Source: CAZQIC01 sp964593555
GTDB lineage: Bacteria > Bacteroidota > Bacteroidia > JAFLBG01
NCBI GenBank assembly: GCA_964593555.1
Contig: CAZQIC010000140.1
Location: 1 to 11,472 of the forward strand
Length of the DNA stretch: 11,472 nucleotides
Reading direction: 5' to 3'
Below the pieces are notes generated by a model. The model searched no databases. It had not been told where the DNA came from and worked only from the letters and a program-made list of their open reading frames with translations. Of this stretch, positions 6,245 to 11,472 are shown in pieces (the stretch's first letter is position 1; each line of letters begins with the position of its first letter). The position numbers and the translations under genes are program-made.

Positions 6245-7831
6245 TCAGAAAAAATATCTTAAACTGGTTGCCAGCCCCAATGAATAAGGATAAGATTTAA
6301 GTGATGTGTTACTGGAAAGCGTTGTTAAGGAATACCTGAATGTAGGTTCACCGCTTATACTTATCCTATTTGTAATTTTATAATCGGCGCCTGCGCTTAT
6401 CATTACACTATACCCCACTTTTCTAAAGCCGGATTTATCTGTATTCTCCAGGTAAGTAGTGCTATTGTTATTGCCTGCTACTGTTGCGGAATAATTTAGG
6501 AAAAAATTAAATAATAAACCGGTTGAAGATGTAAAGGCCAGTTTTTTTTCTCCCAAACGGTATTTTAGTATCAATGGCACGTCAATGTATTTATAGCTAT
6601 ATAAAACTTCCTTGTCGTTTTGGGTAACAATAGCGTTATTGTTGTTAACGTTAACTGCTGATGGTCCTATACCCGTAGCGTTAAATATAATAACTCCCGA
6701 AGGTGTTGAATCAATAATGGCAATTATAGTTTTTTCTCCTCTATCAGCATAATATATTCCGGTTTGTAAGCTCCAGTTTTTATTTAATTTATAGCCACCA
6801 TGTAATCCATAACTAAAAGTATAACGTGGTTGAGAGTTGTTAATATAAACATCCTGCGCCTCTTTTGTATTCTTTGATTTAAATACCTGGTAAGTATAGT
6901 CGGGAGAAAAGGTTGCGCCCAGACACCATTTATTTTCTTTTGAAAGTAGGGGACGAACAATAGCTAATTGGTCAACATTGATTTTTTTACTAGTGTCCAT
7001 TATCCCAGGAAGGCTAGCTTGCAATGGATTGAAAGTTACGAGAAGATTGGTTATAGGTACACTTTTTTCTGTAGCGTTGATGTCCGAAGATTTTATTGTT
7101 TGATCATTGATCTTTGGTGCTTGATTTTTTGAAGAAGTAATATCATCAATTGTTTTTTGTATCGTTTGTTTTTCTGAATTGTTAGTGGTTACGGCGATAT
7201 CATTAGTTTTAGGTGAATCGGTTGAAAAATTATTTTCCTGCTTTGATGTGTTTTCTGAATTGGGTTTTTGTTTAATCTTATTTTCACTATTTTTTTCTTT
7301 CGCATTAGCAATACTATTGGTTCCTATAGGTATTTCTTCATTATGTGGTTTCTTTTTCTTCGCTGTGTTTGTGTTTTCCAGCGAGCCGACAGGTTTTTTT
7401 TCTGCAGTTAATTTTTGCTCAGGGACATTAACATTATTTTTTTCTTCTTTTGTGCGAGTATCATCTATAACTAAATCTTTTTCAGAAATAAGCGATCTGT
7501 TTTCTTCATCAGCTTTGGCGGGAGTGTTTTCTTTACTGTCATTTGTTGATGAAGACTCATTGAGAACTGTGGTACTGTTATTGTTGTTTGGAGTTAATCT
7601 ATTGTCCGTTTTATTCCAGATCCATGTTCCGGTTATAATAATTAATAAAAGTGAAGCGGCGGCGGCCCACCATGTCAGGTAGATGATCCGCCTTCTGTCC
7701 TTTTCTTTTTCTTCAAGCAATACCTGCTTCTCAATATTTTCCCAAACAGGCGCAGGGGGAAGTACCTCCTTGTTTGATAAGGCATCGCGGAACAGTTTAT
7801 CTGTTTTATTAATTTTATTATTGTCCGACAT
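6245..7831 (-). CDS. Dual membrane-spanning anti-sigma factor with C-terminal outer-membrane beta-barrel, 528 aa
   Basis: Domains in order: a cytoplasmic segment (1-48) with DKLFRDALSNKEVLPPAPVW followed by ENIEKQV, the short sigma-binding type of N-terminus; one membrane helix (about 49-72, after RRR); a low-complexity linker of about 220 residues (75-295) rich in Asn, Lys, Glu, Ser and Thr; and a C-terminal barrel-like domain (about 300-528) with alternating aromatic strands (KWCLGATFSPDYTYQ, RYTFSYGLHGGYKL, WSLQTGIYYADRG, YKYIDVPLILKYRLG) and a terminal Phe typical of outer-membrane barrels (OMP_b-brl/PorT-like). One chain would thus link cytoplasm, inner membrane, periplasm and outer membrane. 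This is the layout of the Dma anti-sigma factors of Bacteroides. It overlaps the ECF sigma gene by 14 bases, so the two are surely co-transcribed and probably translationally coupled. It likely holds the sigma factor inactive until an envelope signal is sensed. The barrel has only about eight strands by eye. No signal peptide precedes it, so barrel insertion would occur after inner-membrane anchoring. Confidence 0.85.
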   Translation of the reverse strand: MSDNNKINKTDKLFRDALSNKEVLPPAPVWENIEKQVLLEEKEKDRRRIIYLTWWAAAASLLLIIITGTWIWNKTDNRLTPNNNNSTTVLNESSSTNDSKENTPAKADEENRSLISEKDLVIDDTRTKEEKNNVNVPEQKLTAEKKPVGSLENTNTAKKKKPHNEEIPIGTNSIANAKEKNSENKIKQKPNSENTSKQENNFSTDSPKTNDIAVTTNNSEKQTIQKTIDDITSSKNQAPKINDQTIKSSDINATEKSVPITNLLVTFNPLQASLPGIMDTSKKINVDQLAIVRPLLSKENKWCLGATFSPDYTYQVFKSKNTKEAQDVYINNSQPRYTFSYGLHGGYKLNKNWSLQTGIYYADRGEKTIIAIIDSTPSGVIIFNATGIGPSAVNVNNNNAIVTQNDKEVLYSYKYIDVPLILKYRLGEKKLAFTSSTGLLFNFFLNYSATVAGNNNSTTYLENTDKSGFRKVGYSVMISAGADYKITNRISISGEPTFRYSLTTLSSNTSLKSYPYSLGLATSLRYFF

Positions 7832-8381
7832 CCTGCCTGTTATTTAAATTTTCTTTCAGCATTTTTTGCAATATTACTCTTGCTCTCGACAATTGTGATT
7901 TAGAAGTACCTTCAGATATGTTAAGCATTTCCGCTATTTCTTTATGTGAATGCCTTTCTATTGCGTATAAACTAAAAACCATTTTGTACCTGGGTGCCAG
8001 CGTTTGAATCATTCCCATTAACTCATCGGCTGAGTAGTCGTATTCGTTTTCTTTATCTTGTGCTTCTTCATCAGAATTGTCTGGTACAGTCTCCGGGCTG
8101 ACTAAAGCATACATCTTACTGTTTTTGTGATAATGCGAAATTGCACTGTTCACTGTTATTCGTCTCAGCCATCCTTCAAAAGAACCCTGCCCTTTAAACT
8201 GTTTTATATTCTGAAATATTTTAATAAAAACATCCTGTAAAACGTCTTCTGCCTCTTCACGTGTTGATGTATATTGTAAGCAAACTGAAAATAATTTTCC
8301 GGCATATTGATCATAGAGCGCCTTTTTAGCGGCCATACTGCCCTCTATGCATTTTGTAATTATTTCTTTTTCGGCCTGCAC
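7818..8381 (-). CDS. ECF-type RNA polymerase sigma factor, 187 aa
   Basis: This is a group IV (extracytoplasmic function) sigma factor. Region 2 covers about residues 20-88: ALYDQYAGKLFSVCLQYT, then the EEAEDVLQDVFIKIFQNI core-binding helix and FEGWLRRITVNSAISHYHK. A charged linker follows (96-118). Region 4 covers about 122-178: MIQTLAPRYKMVFSLYAIERHSHKEIAEMLNISEGTSKSQLSRAR, which contains the helix-turn-helix for the -35 element. Length is normal for the family. Its last codons overlap the start of the membrane anti-sigma gene (7818-7831), the standard pairing in which the partner holds the sigma factor inactive. Upstream, a 14-bp inverted repeat and a possible promoter lie at 8412-8453. 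The regulon is unknown; the neighbouring Kazal lipoprotein and MORN/TonB genes are natural candidates. Confidence 0.93.
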   Translation of the reverse strand: MQAEKEIITKCIEGSMAAKKALYDQYAGKLFSVCLQYTSTREEAEDVLQDVFIKIFQNIKQFKGQGSFEGWLRRITVNSAISHYHKNSKMYALVSPETVPDNSDEEAQDKENEYDYSADELMGMIQTLAPRYKMVFSLYAIERHSHKEIAEMLNISEGTSKSQLSRARVILQKMLKENLNNRQDVGQ

Positions 8382-8411
8382 GCTAACTATGTGAACTATT
8401 GATACGATTTA

Positions 8412-8446
8412 TGCACAGATGTAAATGTACCGTTTACATCTGTGCA
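8412..8446 (-). terminator. Perfect 14-bp inverted repeat between Kazal and sigma genes
   Basis: TGCACAGATGTAAA (8412-8425) is the exact complement of TTTACATCTGTGCA (8433-8446), with a 7-base spacer. It begins 8 bases after the stop of the Kazal lipoprotein gene and ends 30 bases before the sigma start, which suits a transcription terminator. However, neither side has a clear T-tract. It also overlaps a possible promoter for the sigma gene (8422-8453), so an operator for a dimeric regulator is a real alternative. Confidence 0.5.
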
Positions 8447-8453
8447 GGGCAAT
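8422..8453 (-). promoter_or_regulatory. Candidate promoter for the sigma/anti-sigma operon
   Basis: On the minus strand, ATTG (8453-8450), a 20-base spacer, and TACATTTA (8429-8422) approximate the Bacteroidota housekeeping promoter TTTG/N19-21/TAnnTTTG with one mismatch in each box. It lies 40 bases upstream of the sigma start. The -7 box sits inside the inverted repeat. It is a match by eye only. Confidence 0.3.
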
Positions 8454-8454
8454 T

Positions 8455-9180
8455 TTACTTATGACAAGGGCCCTGTATCCACGACTTAACACCCGCATTT
8501 CCTGCCTCGCATGAATTGCTATATGTAATTTCATCGCAACCACAAACAGGGTCATATACCGATGGGCAAACACAAGTGATGCAAATTTTTGAACTGTCAA
8601 TACAGGTAGTGTCAATTGGTGTATTGCAAGGGCCTTGTGTCCATGACTTTACTCCTGCATTTTCTGCTTCGCATGAATTACCATATGTTATTCCATCACA
8701 ACCACAAACGGGATCATAAACTGATGGGCAAAAACAAGTGTTGCAAATTTTTGAACTATCAATACAAGTAGTATCGATCGAGCCATTGCACGGTCCTTTT
8801 GTCCAAAATTTCACTCCGCCATGAACTTCGGCAGCCATAGGGTTCCCATAAGTTTTTCCGTCGCAACCGCATACAGGGTCAACTTCCATAGTAATAGGAC
8901 ACGATAAACATATTTTAGAAGAGTCGATACATGTGGTATCAATTGCGTTACAAGGTCCTTTGGTCCACGATCTCACCCCGCCAATAAGTTCAGCAGCATC
9001 TGGATTATCGTATGTTTTACCATCGCAGCCGCAAACAGGGAAAGCGTAAACCGGAATAGGACATGTTAAACATATTTTAGATTTATCTATACATGTGTCT
9101 TTTTCGCAAGGCTCTTTTTTACAAGAGAAATAAATAACGCTGATGAATAGTAGCGGAAATATAAATTTTATATTTTTCAT
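8455..9180 (-). CDS. Lipoprotein with four Kazal-like serine protease inhibitor units, 241 aa
   Basis: The signal MKNIKFIFPLLFISVIYFSC ends at Cys20, the expected lipid-anchored residue, so the protein is probably held in the outer membrane. Four tandem units follow at residues 30-77, 84-131, 139-185 and 193-239. Each runs 'C(I)D.SKIC..C....Y.PVCGCDG.TY.N...A....GV..W..GPC', which contains the Kazal signature PVCG.DG.TY.N. Units 3 and 4 carry eight Cys each; units 1 and 2 carry six, lacking the Cys before Pro (CFCP/CVCP) and the Cys in N-S-C-E-A. By homology to Kazal domains these are C2 and C4, which form a disulfide, so the pair was lost together. Unit 4 also has DE for DG. Kazal domains inhibit serine proteases by a loop after C2, so units 3-4 are the better inhibitor candidates. 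Possible roles are defence against host, predator or self proteases. The gene is the first of the minus-strand group preceding the sigma operon. Confidence 0.85.
   Translation of the reverse strand: MKNIKFIFPLLFISVIYFSCKKEPCEKDTCIDKSKICLTCPIPVYAFPVCGCDGKTYDNPDAAELIGGVRSWTKGPCNAIDTTCIDSSKICLSCPITMEVDPVCGCDGKTYGNPMAAEVHGGVKFWTKGPCNGSIDTTCIDSSKICNTCFCPSVYDPVCGCDGITYGNSCEAENAGVKSWTQGPCNTPIDTTCIDSSKICITCVCPSVYDPVCGCDEITYSNSCEAGNAGVKSWIQGPCHK
8464..9093 (-). repeat. Four tandem Kazal-encoding repeat units (about 141-144 bp each)
   Basis: Units lie at 9093-8950, 8931-8788, 8766-8626 and 8604-8464 on the minus strand, separated by about 18-21 base linkers encoding the N-x-I-D-T-T type spacer. Units 1-2 (144 bp) form one pair and units 3-4 (141 bp) another, closely similar at the nucleotide level, which suggests successive duplication. 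These are protein-coding repeats, not a CRISPR array. Confidence 0.8.
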
Positions 9181-9323
9181 AATAATGGTTTTAGTTTGTT
9201 TATATAATAGACCCTATATCTTGAAATGGTTGCAAACGAAAAAAGTATAATTTTTGTATTTATATTGTAAGTAATTGATAGTCAATTAAATAAAATAATA
9301 AATTATTAATTAAGATTGGTCAT

Positions 9324-9354
9324 TTTGCAGCTATTCCTATGTTCATTACCTTTG
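9324..9354 (+). promoter_or_regulatory. Bacteroidota-type promoter of the methyltransferase-metH operon
   Basis: TTTG (9324-9327), exactly 19 bases, then TACCTTTG (9347-9354) gives a full match to the Bacteroidota primary-sigma consensus TTTG/N19-21/TAnnTTTG. Transcription should begin near 9360, a dozen bases before P1 of the riboswitch. The 140 bases upstream (9181-9323) are AT-rich and hold no other recognisable element. Confidence 0.75.
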
Positions 9355-9371
9355 TATCAGTTCTTTAAAAT

Positions 9372-9547
9372 ACTTATCATGAAAGGTGGAGGGATACGCC
9401 CTTTGAAACCTTAGCAACCCAGAAGAAATTTTAAATTGGGAATTAAGAATTAAAAATTGTTTATCATTTTTAATCATTAATTTTTAATTTTTCATTTCAA
9501 ATGAAGGTGCTAATTCGTGATTTCGCTTTTGGGCGAAGCAGATAAGT
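9372..9547 (+). promoter_or_regulatory. SAM-I (S-box) riboswitch aptamer
   Basis: The S-box core is plain: CTTATC, AAAGGTGGAGGGA, GCCC, TTTGAAACCTTAGCAACC, then GGTGCTAATTC and GATAAG. Pairings: P1 9372-9378 with 9541-9547 (7 bp); P2 GG (9385-9386) with CC (9409-9410) plus the inner GGG/CCC stem (9391-9393/9399-9401); P3 TAGC-ACC (9412-9419) with GGT-GCTA (9506-9512); P4 TTCGC (9522-9526) with GCGAA (9533-9537). The family binds S-adenosylmethionine and turns methionine/SAM genes off, which fits the downstream methyltransferase and metH. The unusual part is P3, whose loop is replaced by an 86-base insertion (9420-9505). GTCGGAG (9546-9552) overlaps the P1 3' strand and can pair with TTCTGAC (9584-9590), a credible antiterminator. 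Confidence 0.93.
9435..9502 (+). repeat. Long AT-rich palindrome inserted in riboswitch P3
   Basis: The arms 9435-9458 and 9479-9502 pair over 24 positions with two mismatches (9444/9493 and 9438/9499) and some G-T pairs, around a 20-base loop. The core AATTAAAAATT (9448-9458) is perfectly complementary to AATTTTTAATT (9479-9489). AT-rich repeats of this AATTAAGAATTAAAAATT type occur as dispersed elements in Bacteroidota intergenic DNA (from memory). Here it caps P3, so the ligand pocket need not be disturbed. Confidence 0.65.
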
Positions 9548-9578
9548 CGGAGAAATAGTTTATTTTAAAACAACATAC

Positions 9579-9613
9579 ATCTCTTCTGACAAAAACGGAG
9601 GAGATTTTTTTTT
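9579..9613 (+). terminator. Intrinsic terminator / RBS-sequestering expression platform
   Basis: ATCTCTTCTG (9579-9588) pairs without a gap with CGGAGGAGAT (9596-9605): ten pairs, two of them G-U, around an ACAAAAA loop. Nine T follow (9605-9613) and the ATG comes directly after. This is a classic terminator at the end of a SAM-I leader. Its 3' arm contains the ribosome binding site GGAGGAG, so the folded hairpin would also block translation. The alternative pairing 9546-9552 with 9584-9590 would open it when SAM is low. Confidence 0.85.
9597..9603 (+). promoter_or_regulatory. Strong Shine-Dalgarno hidden in the terminator stem
   Basis: GGAGGAG lies 10 bases before the ATG at 9614 and is an unusually strong ribosome binding site for this window, where most genes show none. 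It fixes the start of the methyltransferase and lies entirely within the 3' arm of the terminator hairpin. Confidence 0.75.
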
Positions 9614-10378
9614 ATGAGTATAACTACAACAAGCAGGTTTGCCGATAGGGTTGATAATTACATCAAATACCGCCCGCATTATCCACAGGAGGTGTATGAT
9701 TTTTTGTTGGTTGAAAAAATTATTCAGCCTGATTTTGTAATAGCTGATGTTGGGTCGGGTACCGGTATATCAGCAGAGCCATTATTAAAAATGAATTTTA
9801 AAGTGAATGGTATTGAGCCCAATAAAGAAATGAGAGAAGCTGCAGAGCGATTATTACAGCAATATCCGAATTTTAAAAGCGTAAATGCTACTGCAGAAAG
9901 TACAACATTGCCCGACGCATCGGTAAATACCATAATTGTAGGTCAGGCTTTTCATTGGTTTGACAGAACAAAAACAAAAAAAGAATTCAAACGTATTTTA
10001 AAACCCAGAGGAAATATTGTGTTGTTGTGGAATGACAGACGTACCGATACCACGGATTTTTTAAAAGTATATGAAGATTTTTTACAAATGTTCGGTACAG
10101 ATTATAAAGAGATAAACCACAAAAACACGCAGGATAAAAAAATATTTAAAGAATTTTTTGAAGGTAGTTTTAAAGAAAGATCATTTTATAATTACCAGGA
10201 TGTGGATTTTGCCGGCTTGAAGGGAAGAGTGTTGTCTTCTTCATATATGCCCAATGTCGGGCATAAAGATTACGAGTTTATGATTTACTGTTTAAAAAAA
10301 ATATTCCAGCGCTACCAGGAAAAAGGTATTGTGCGTTTGGATTACGATATAAAAATTTATTACGGATCATTCAACTAA
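9614..10378 (+). CDS. Class I SAM-dependent methyltransferase, 254 aa
   Basis: Motif I is VIADVGSGTGISAEPLL (residues 42-58), the glycine-rich SAM-binding loop; Glu68 in GIEPN is the acidic residue that binds the ribose hydroxyls; TAESTTLPDASVN (93-105) and GQAFHWFD (110-117) are motifs of the Methyltransf_11/UbiE-like group; KRILKPRGNIVLLWN (126-140) is the post-motif strand. The fold is complete and the length is usual. The substrate cannot be told from sequence. It is the first gene after a SAM-I riboswitch and sits 4 bases ahead of metH, so it is made when SAM is scarce. It would yield S-adenosylhomocysteine, a precursor of the homocysteine that MetH remethylates, but whether it serves the cycle or acts on a cofactor, lipid or small molecule is open. 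Its strong ribosome binding site (9597-9603) confirms the start. Confidence 0.88.
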   Translation: MSITTTSRFADRVDNYIKYRPHYPQEVYDFLLVEKIIQPDFVIADVGSGTGISAEPLLKMNFKVNGIEPNKEMREAAERLLQQYPNFKSVNATAESTTLPDASVNTIIVGQAFHWFDRTKTKKEFKRILKPRGNIVLLWNDRRTDTTDFLKVYEDFLQMFGTDYKEINHKNTQDKKIFKEFFEGSFKERSFYNYQDVDFAGLKGRVLSSSYMPNVGHKDYEFMIYCLKKIFQRYQEKGIVRLDYDIKIYYGSFN

Positions 10379-10382
10379 ATAT

Positions 10383-11472
10383 ATGAGCGCTGATATAAGA
10401 AAAGAATTAGAAAAACGTGTACTGGTGATCGATGGTGCAATGGGTACCATGATCCAGCAATACAAGCTGGAGGAAAAGGATTACAGAGGTAAACGTTTTG
10501 CGGATTGGCACAAAGATCTTAAGGGCAATAACGATCTGCTTTCCATTACCCAGCCGCAAATCATTAAAGCTATTCATAAGGAATATTTAAAAGCAGGAGC
10601 TGATATTATTGAAACAAATACATTCAGTGGTACCACCATTGCTATGGCCGATTACGATATGCAAGAATTTGCATACGAATTAAATTACGAGTCAGCTAAA
10701 ATTGCAAAGGAAGCAGTAAGGGAATTTTTAGCAGAAAATAACTCCCTCTCCTCTGGAGAGGGCAGGGGTGAGGCCATTTTCGTCGCCGGTGCCATTGGCC
10801 CTACCAACCGTACATTATCACTTTCTCCCAATGTAAACGATCCTGGGTTTCGTGCTACTACTTTTGATGAGATGGTTGTGGCATATACCGAACAGGTAAA
10901 AGGTTTGATAGATGGCGGTGCCGATTTGTTATTGATCGAAACTATTTTTGATACGCTGAATGCTAAAGCTGCTTTGTTTGCTATTCAAAATTATTGTGAA
11001 AAGATAAACAGGAAAATGCCGGTGATGGTTTCAGGAACAATTACTGATGCGAGCGGACGAACATTGTCAGGACAAACAACGGAAGCATTTTTAAATTCTG
11101 TTTCACATGTTGATCTGTTAAGTGTTGGGTTAAACTGTGCGTTAGGTGCAAAGGATATGCGGCCATATCTGGAAGAACTTTCAACGAAAGCTCCATTCTA
11201 TGTAAGTGCTTATCCTAATGCGGGGCTGCCAAACCAGTTTGGTGAGTATGATGAAGACGCCCACACAATGGGTCACCAGATCGAAGATTTTTTGAAATCG
11301 GGATTTTTAAATATTGTTGGCGGCTGCTGCGGTACAACGCCGTCGCATATTAAACGCATTGCGGAATTGGCAAGGGCTTCCAAACCTCGTAAAAAACCTG
11401 AGCCCGATACATTGATGCATTTGAGCGGATTGGAGCCACTTACTTTTCGTCCGGAGAGTAATTTTATGAATG
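10383..11472 (+). CDS. metH: Cobalamin-dependent methionine synthase MetH, N-terminal part (3' cut by window)
   Basis: ATG at 10383, 4 bases after the methyltransferase stop, opens a frame of 363 codons to the window edge. The sequence is typical MetH homocysteine-binding domain: VLVIDGAMGTMIQ, NNDLLSITQP, AGADIIETNTF, VAGAIGPTNRT, TDASGRTLSGQT, GLNCALG and IVGGCCGTTPSHI. The zinc ligands are Cys252, Cys315 and Cys316, matching Cys247, 310 and 311 of E. coli MetH. The frame passes this domain into LSGLEPLTFRPESNFMN, the entry to the folate-binding domain, which argues for an undivided MetH rather than the split form seen in some Bacteroidota, although its later domains lie outside the window. 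The enzyme transfers a methyl group from methyltetrahydrofolate via cobalamin to homocysteine. Odd feature: residues 120-131 (NSLSSGEGRGEA) come from a palindromic repeat inserted in frame. Confidence 0.95.
   Translation, partial: MSADIRKELEKRVLVIDGAMGTMIQQYKLEEKDYRGKRFADWHKDLKGNNDLLSITQPQIIKAIHKEYLKAGADIIETNTFSGTTIAMADYDMQEFAYELNYESAKIAKEAVREFLAENNSLSSGEGRGEAIFVAGAIGPTNRTLSLSPNVNDPGFRATTFDEMVVAYTEQVKGLIDGGADLLLIETIFDTLNAKAALFAIQNYCEKINRKMPVMVSGTITDASGRTLSGQTTEAFLNSVSHVDLLSVGLNCALGAKDMRPYLEELSTKAPFYVSAYPNAGLPNQFGEYDEDAHTMGHQIEDFLKSGFLNIVGGCCGTTPSHIKRIAELARASKPRKKPEPDTLMHLSGLEPLTFRPESNFMN
10744..10773 (+). repeat. REP-like GC-rich palindrome inserted in frame in metH
   Basis: CCCTCTCC (10744-10751), loop TCT, GGAGAGGG (10755-10762) form a perfect 8-bp hairpin, followed by CAGGGGTGAGG (10763-10773). 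This CCCTCTCC/GGAGAGGG-GGGGTGAGG type is a familiar dispersed repeat in many bacteria. In frame it encodes SLSSGEGRGE. In E. coli MetH the corresponding loop, before VAGVLGPTNRT, is about eight residues shorter, and the residue offset between the two proteins shifts from -3 to +5 across it, agreeing with an insertion here. GC content is far above that of the surrounding gene. Confidence 0.75.

Noticed and set aside
7179..7682. Plus-strand open frame of 167 codons, Phe/Leu/Ser/Val-rich
   Set aside because: It is antisense to the Asn/Lys/Glu/Ser-rich linker of the anti-sigma gene; reading such codons backwards gives hydrophobic strings. It has no ribosome binding site or domain pattern.
8464..9093. 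Regularly spaced repeats that might suggest a CRISPR array
   Set aside because: The units are 141-144 bp, diverged, in frame and encode Kazal domains; there are no short identical repeats with unique spacers.
9724..9933. Minus-strand open frame of 69 codons
   Set aside because: It is antisense to the SAM-binding part of the methyltransferase gene, which has all the expected motifs.

Overview
The window looks like a chromosomal segment from a member of the Bacteroidota, probably near Chitinophagaceae. The reasons are: AT-rich DNA by eye; weak or absent Shine-Dalgarno sequences; a textbook Bacteroidota promoter (TTTG, 19 bases, TACCTTTG) at 9324-9354; lipoproteins with Cys right after a short hydrophobic signal; MORN/TonB-C fusions; and an ECF sigma factor paired with an anti-sigma protein that ends in an outer-membrane barrel. 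No phage, plasmid, CRISPR array, rRNA or tRNA gene was seen.

Left part (1-3399, + strand): the tail of an unidentified gene, an unrecognised acidic 164-residue protein, a TPR lipoprotein, then a 0.5 kb gap and a secreted 521-residue protein of unknown function. The gap holds the 5' stump of an IS4-like transposase gene (minus strand, 1387-1542) and a REP-like hairpin, so a mobile element once landed here and decayed.

Middle part (3467-9180, mostly minus strand): a zinc-ribbon membrane protein, a secreted MORN-repeat protein with a TonB C-terminal domain, a lone plus-strand 73-residue peptide gene resembling RiPP/bacteriocin-like precursors, then an ECF sigma factor and its overlapping anti-sigma partner. 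The anti-sigma protein is predicted to cross both membranes: cytoplasmic sigma-binding segment, one inner-membrane helix, a long periplasmic Asn/Lys/Glu-rich linker and a C-terminal beta-barrel. This is the layout of the dual membrane-spanning (Dma-type) anti-sigma factors known in Bacteroides. Just upstream on the same strand is a lipoprotein with four Kazal-like protease-inhibitor units, separated from the sigma gene by a perfect 14-bp inverted repeat.

Right part (9324-11472, + strand): a methionine-cycle operon. A Bacteroidota promoter is followed by a SAM-I (S-box) riboswitch, an intrinsic terminator whose 3' arm contains the Shine-Dalgarno sequence, a class I SAM-dependent methyltransferase, and metH (cobalamin-dependent methionine synthase, cut by the window end). 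When SAM is high, the switch should stop transcription and also hide the ribosome binding site. Two palindromic insertions lie in this one transcript: a long AT-rich hairpin that extends P3 of the riboswitch, and a GC-rich palindrome read in frame inside the metH coding sequence.

The most notable items are the combined terminator/RBS switch, the two palindromic insertions, the dual-membrane anti-sigma system, the orphan precursor-like peptide, and the Kazal lipoprotein in which two of four units have lost a matched cysteine pair.
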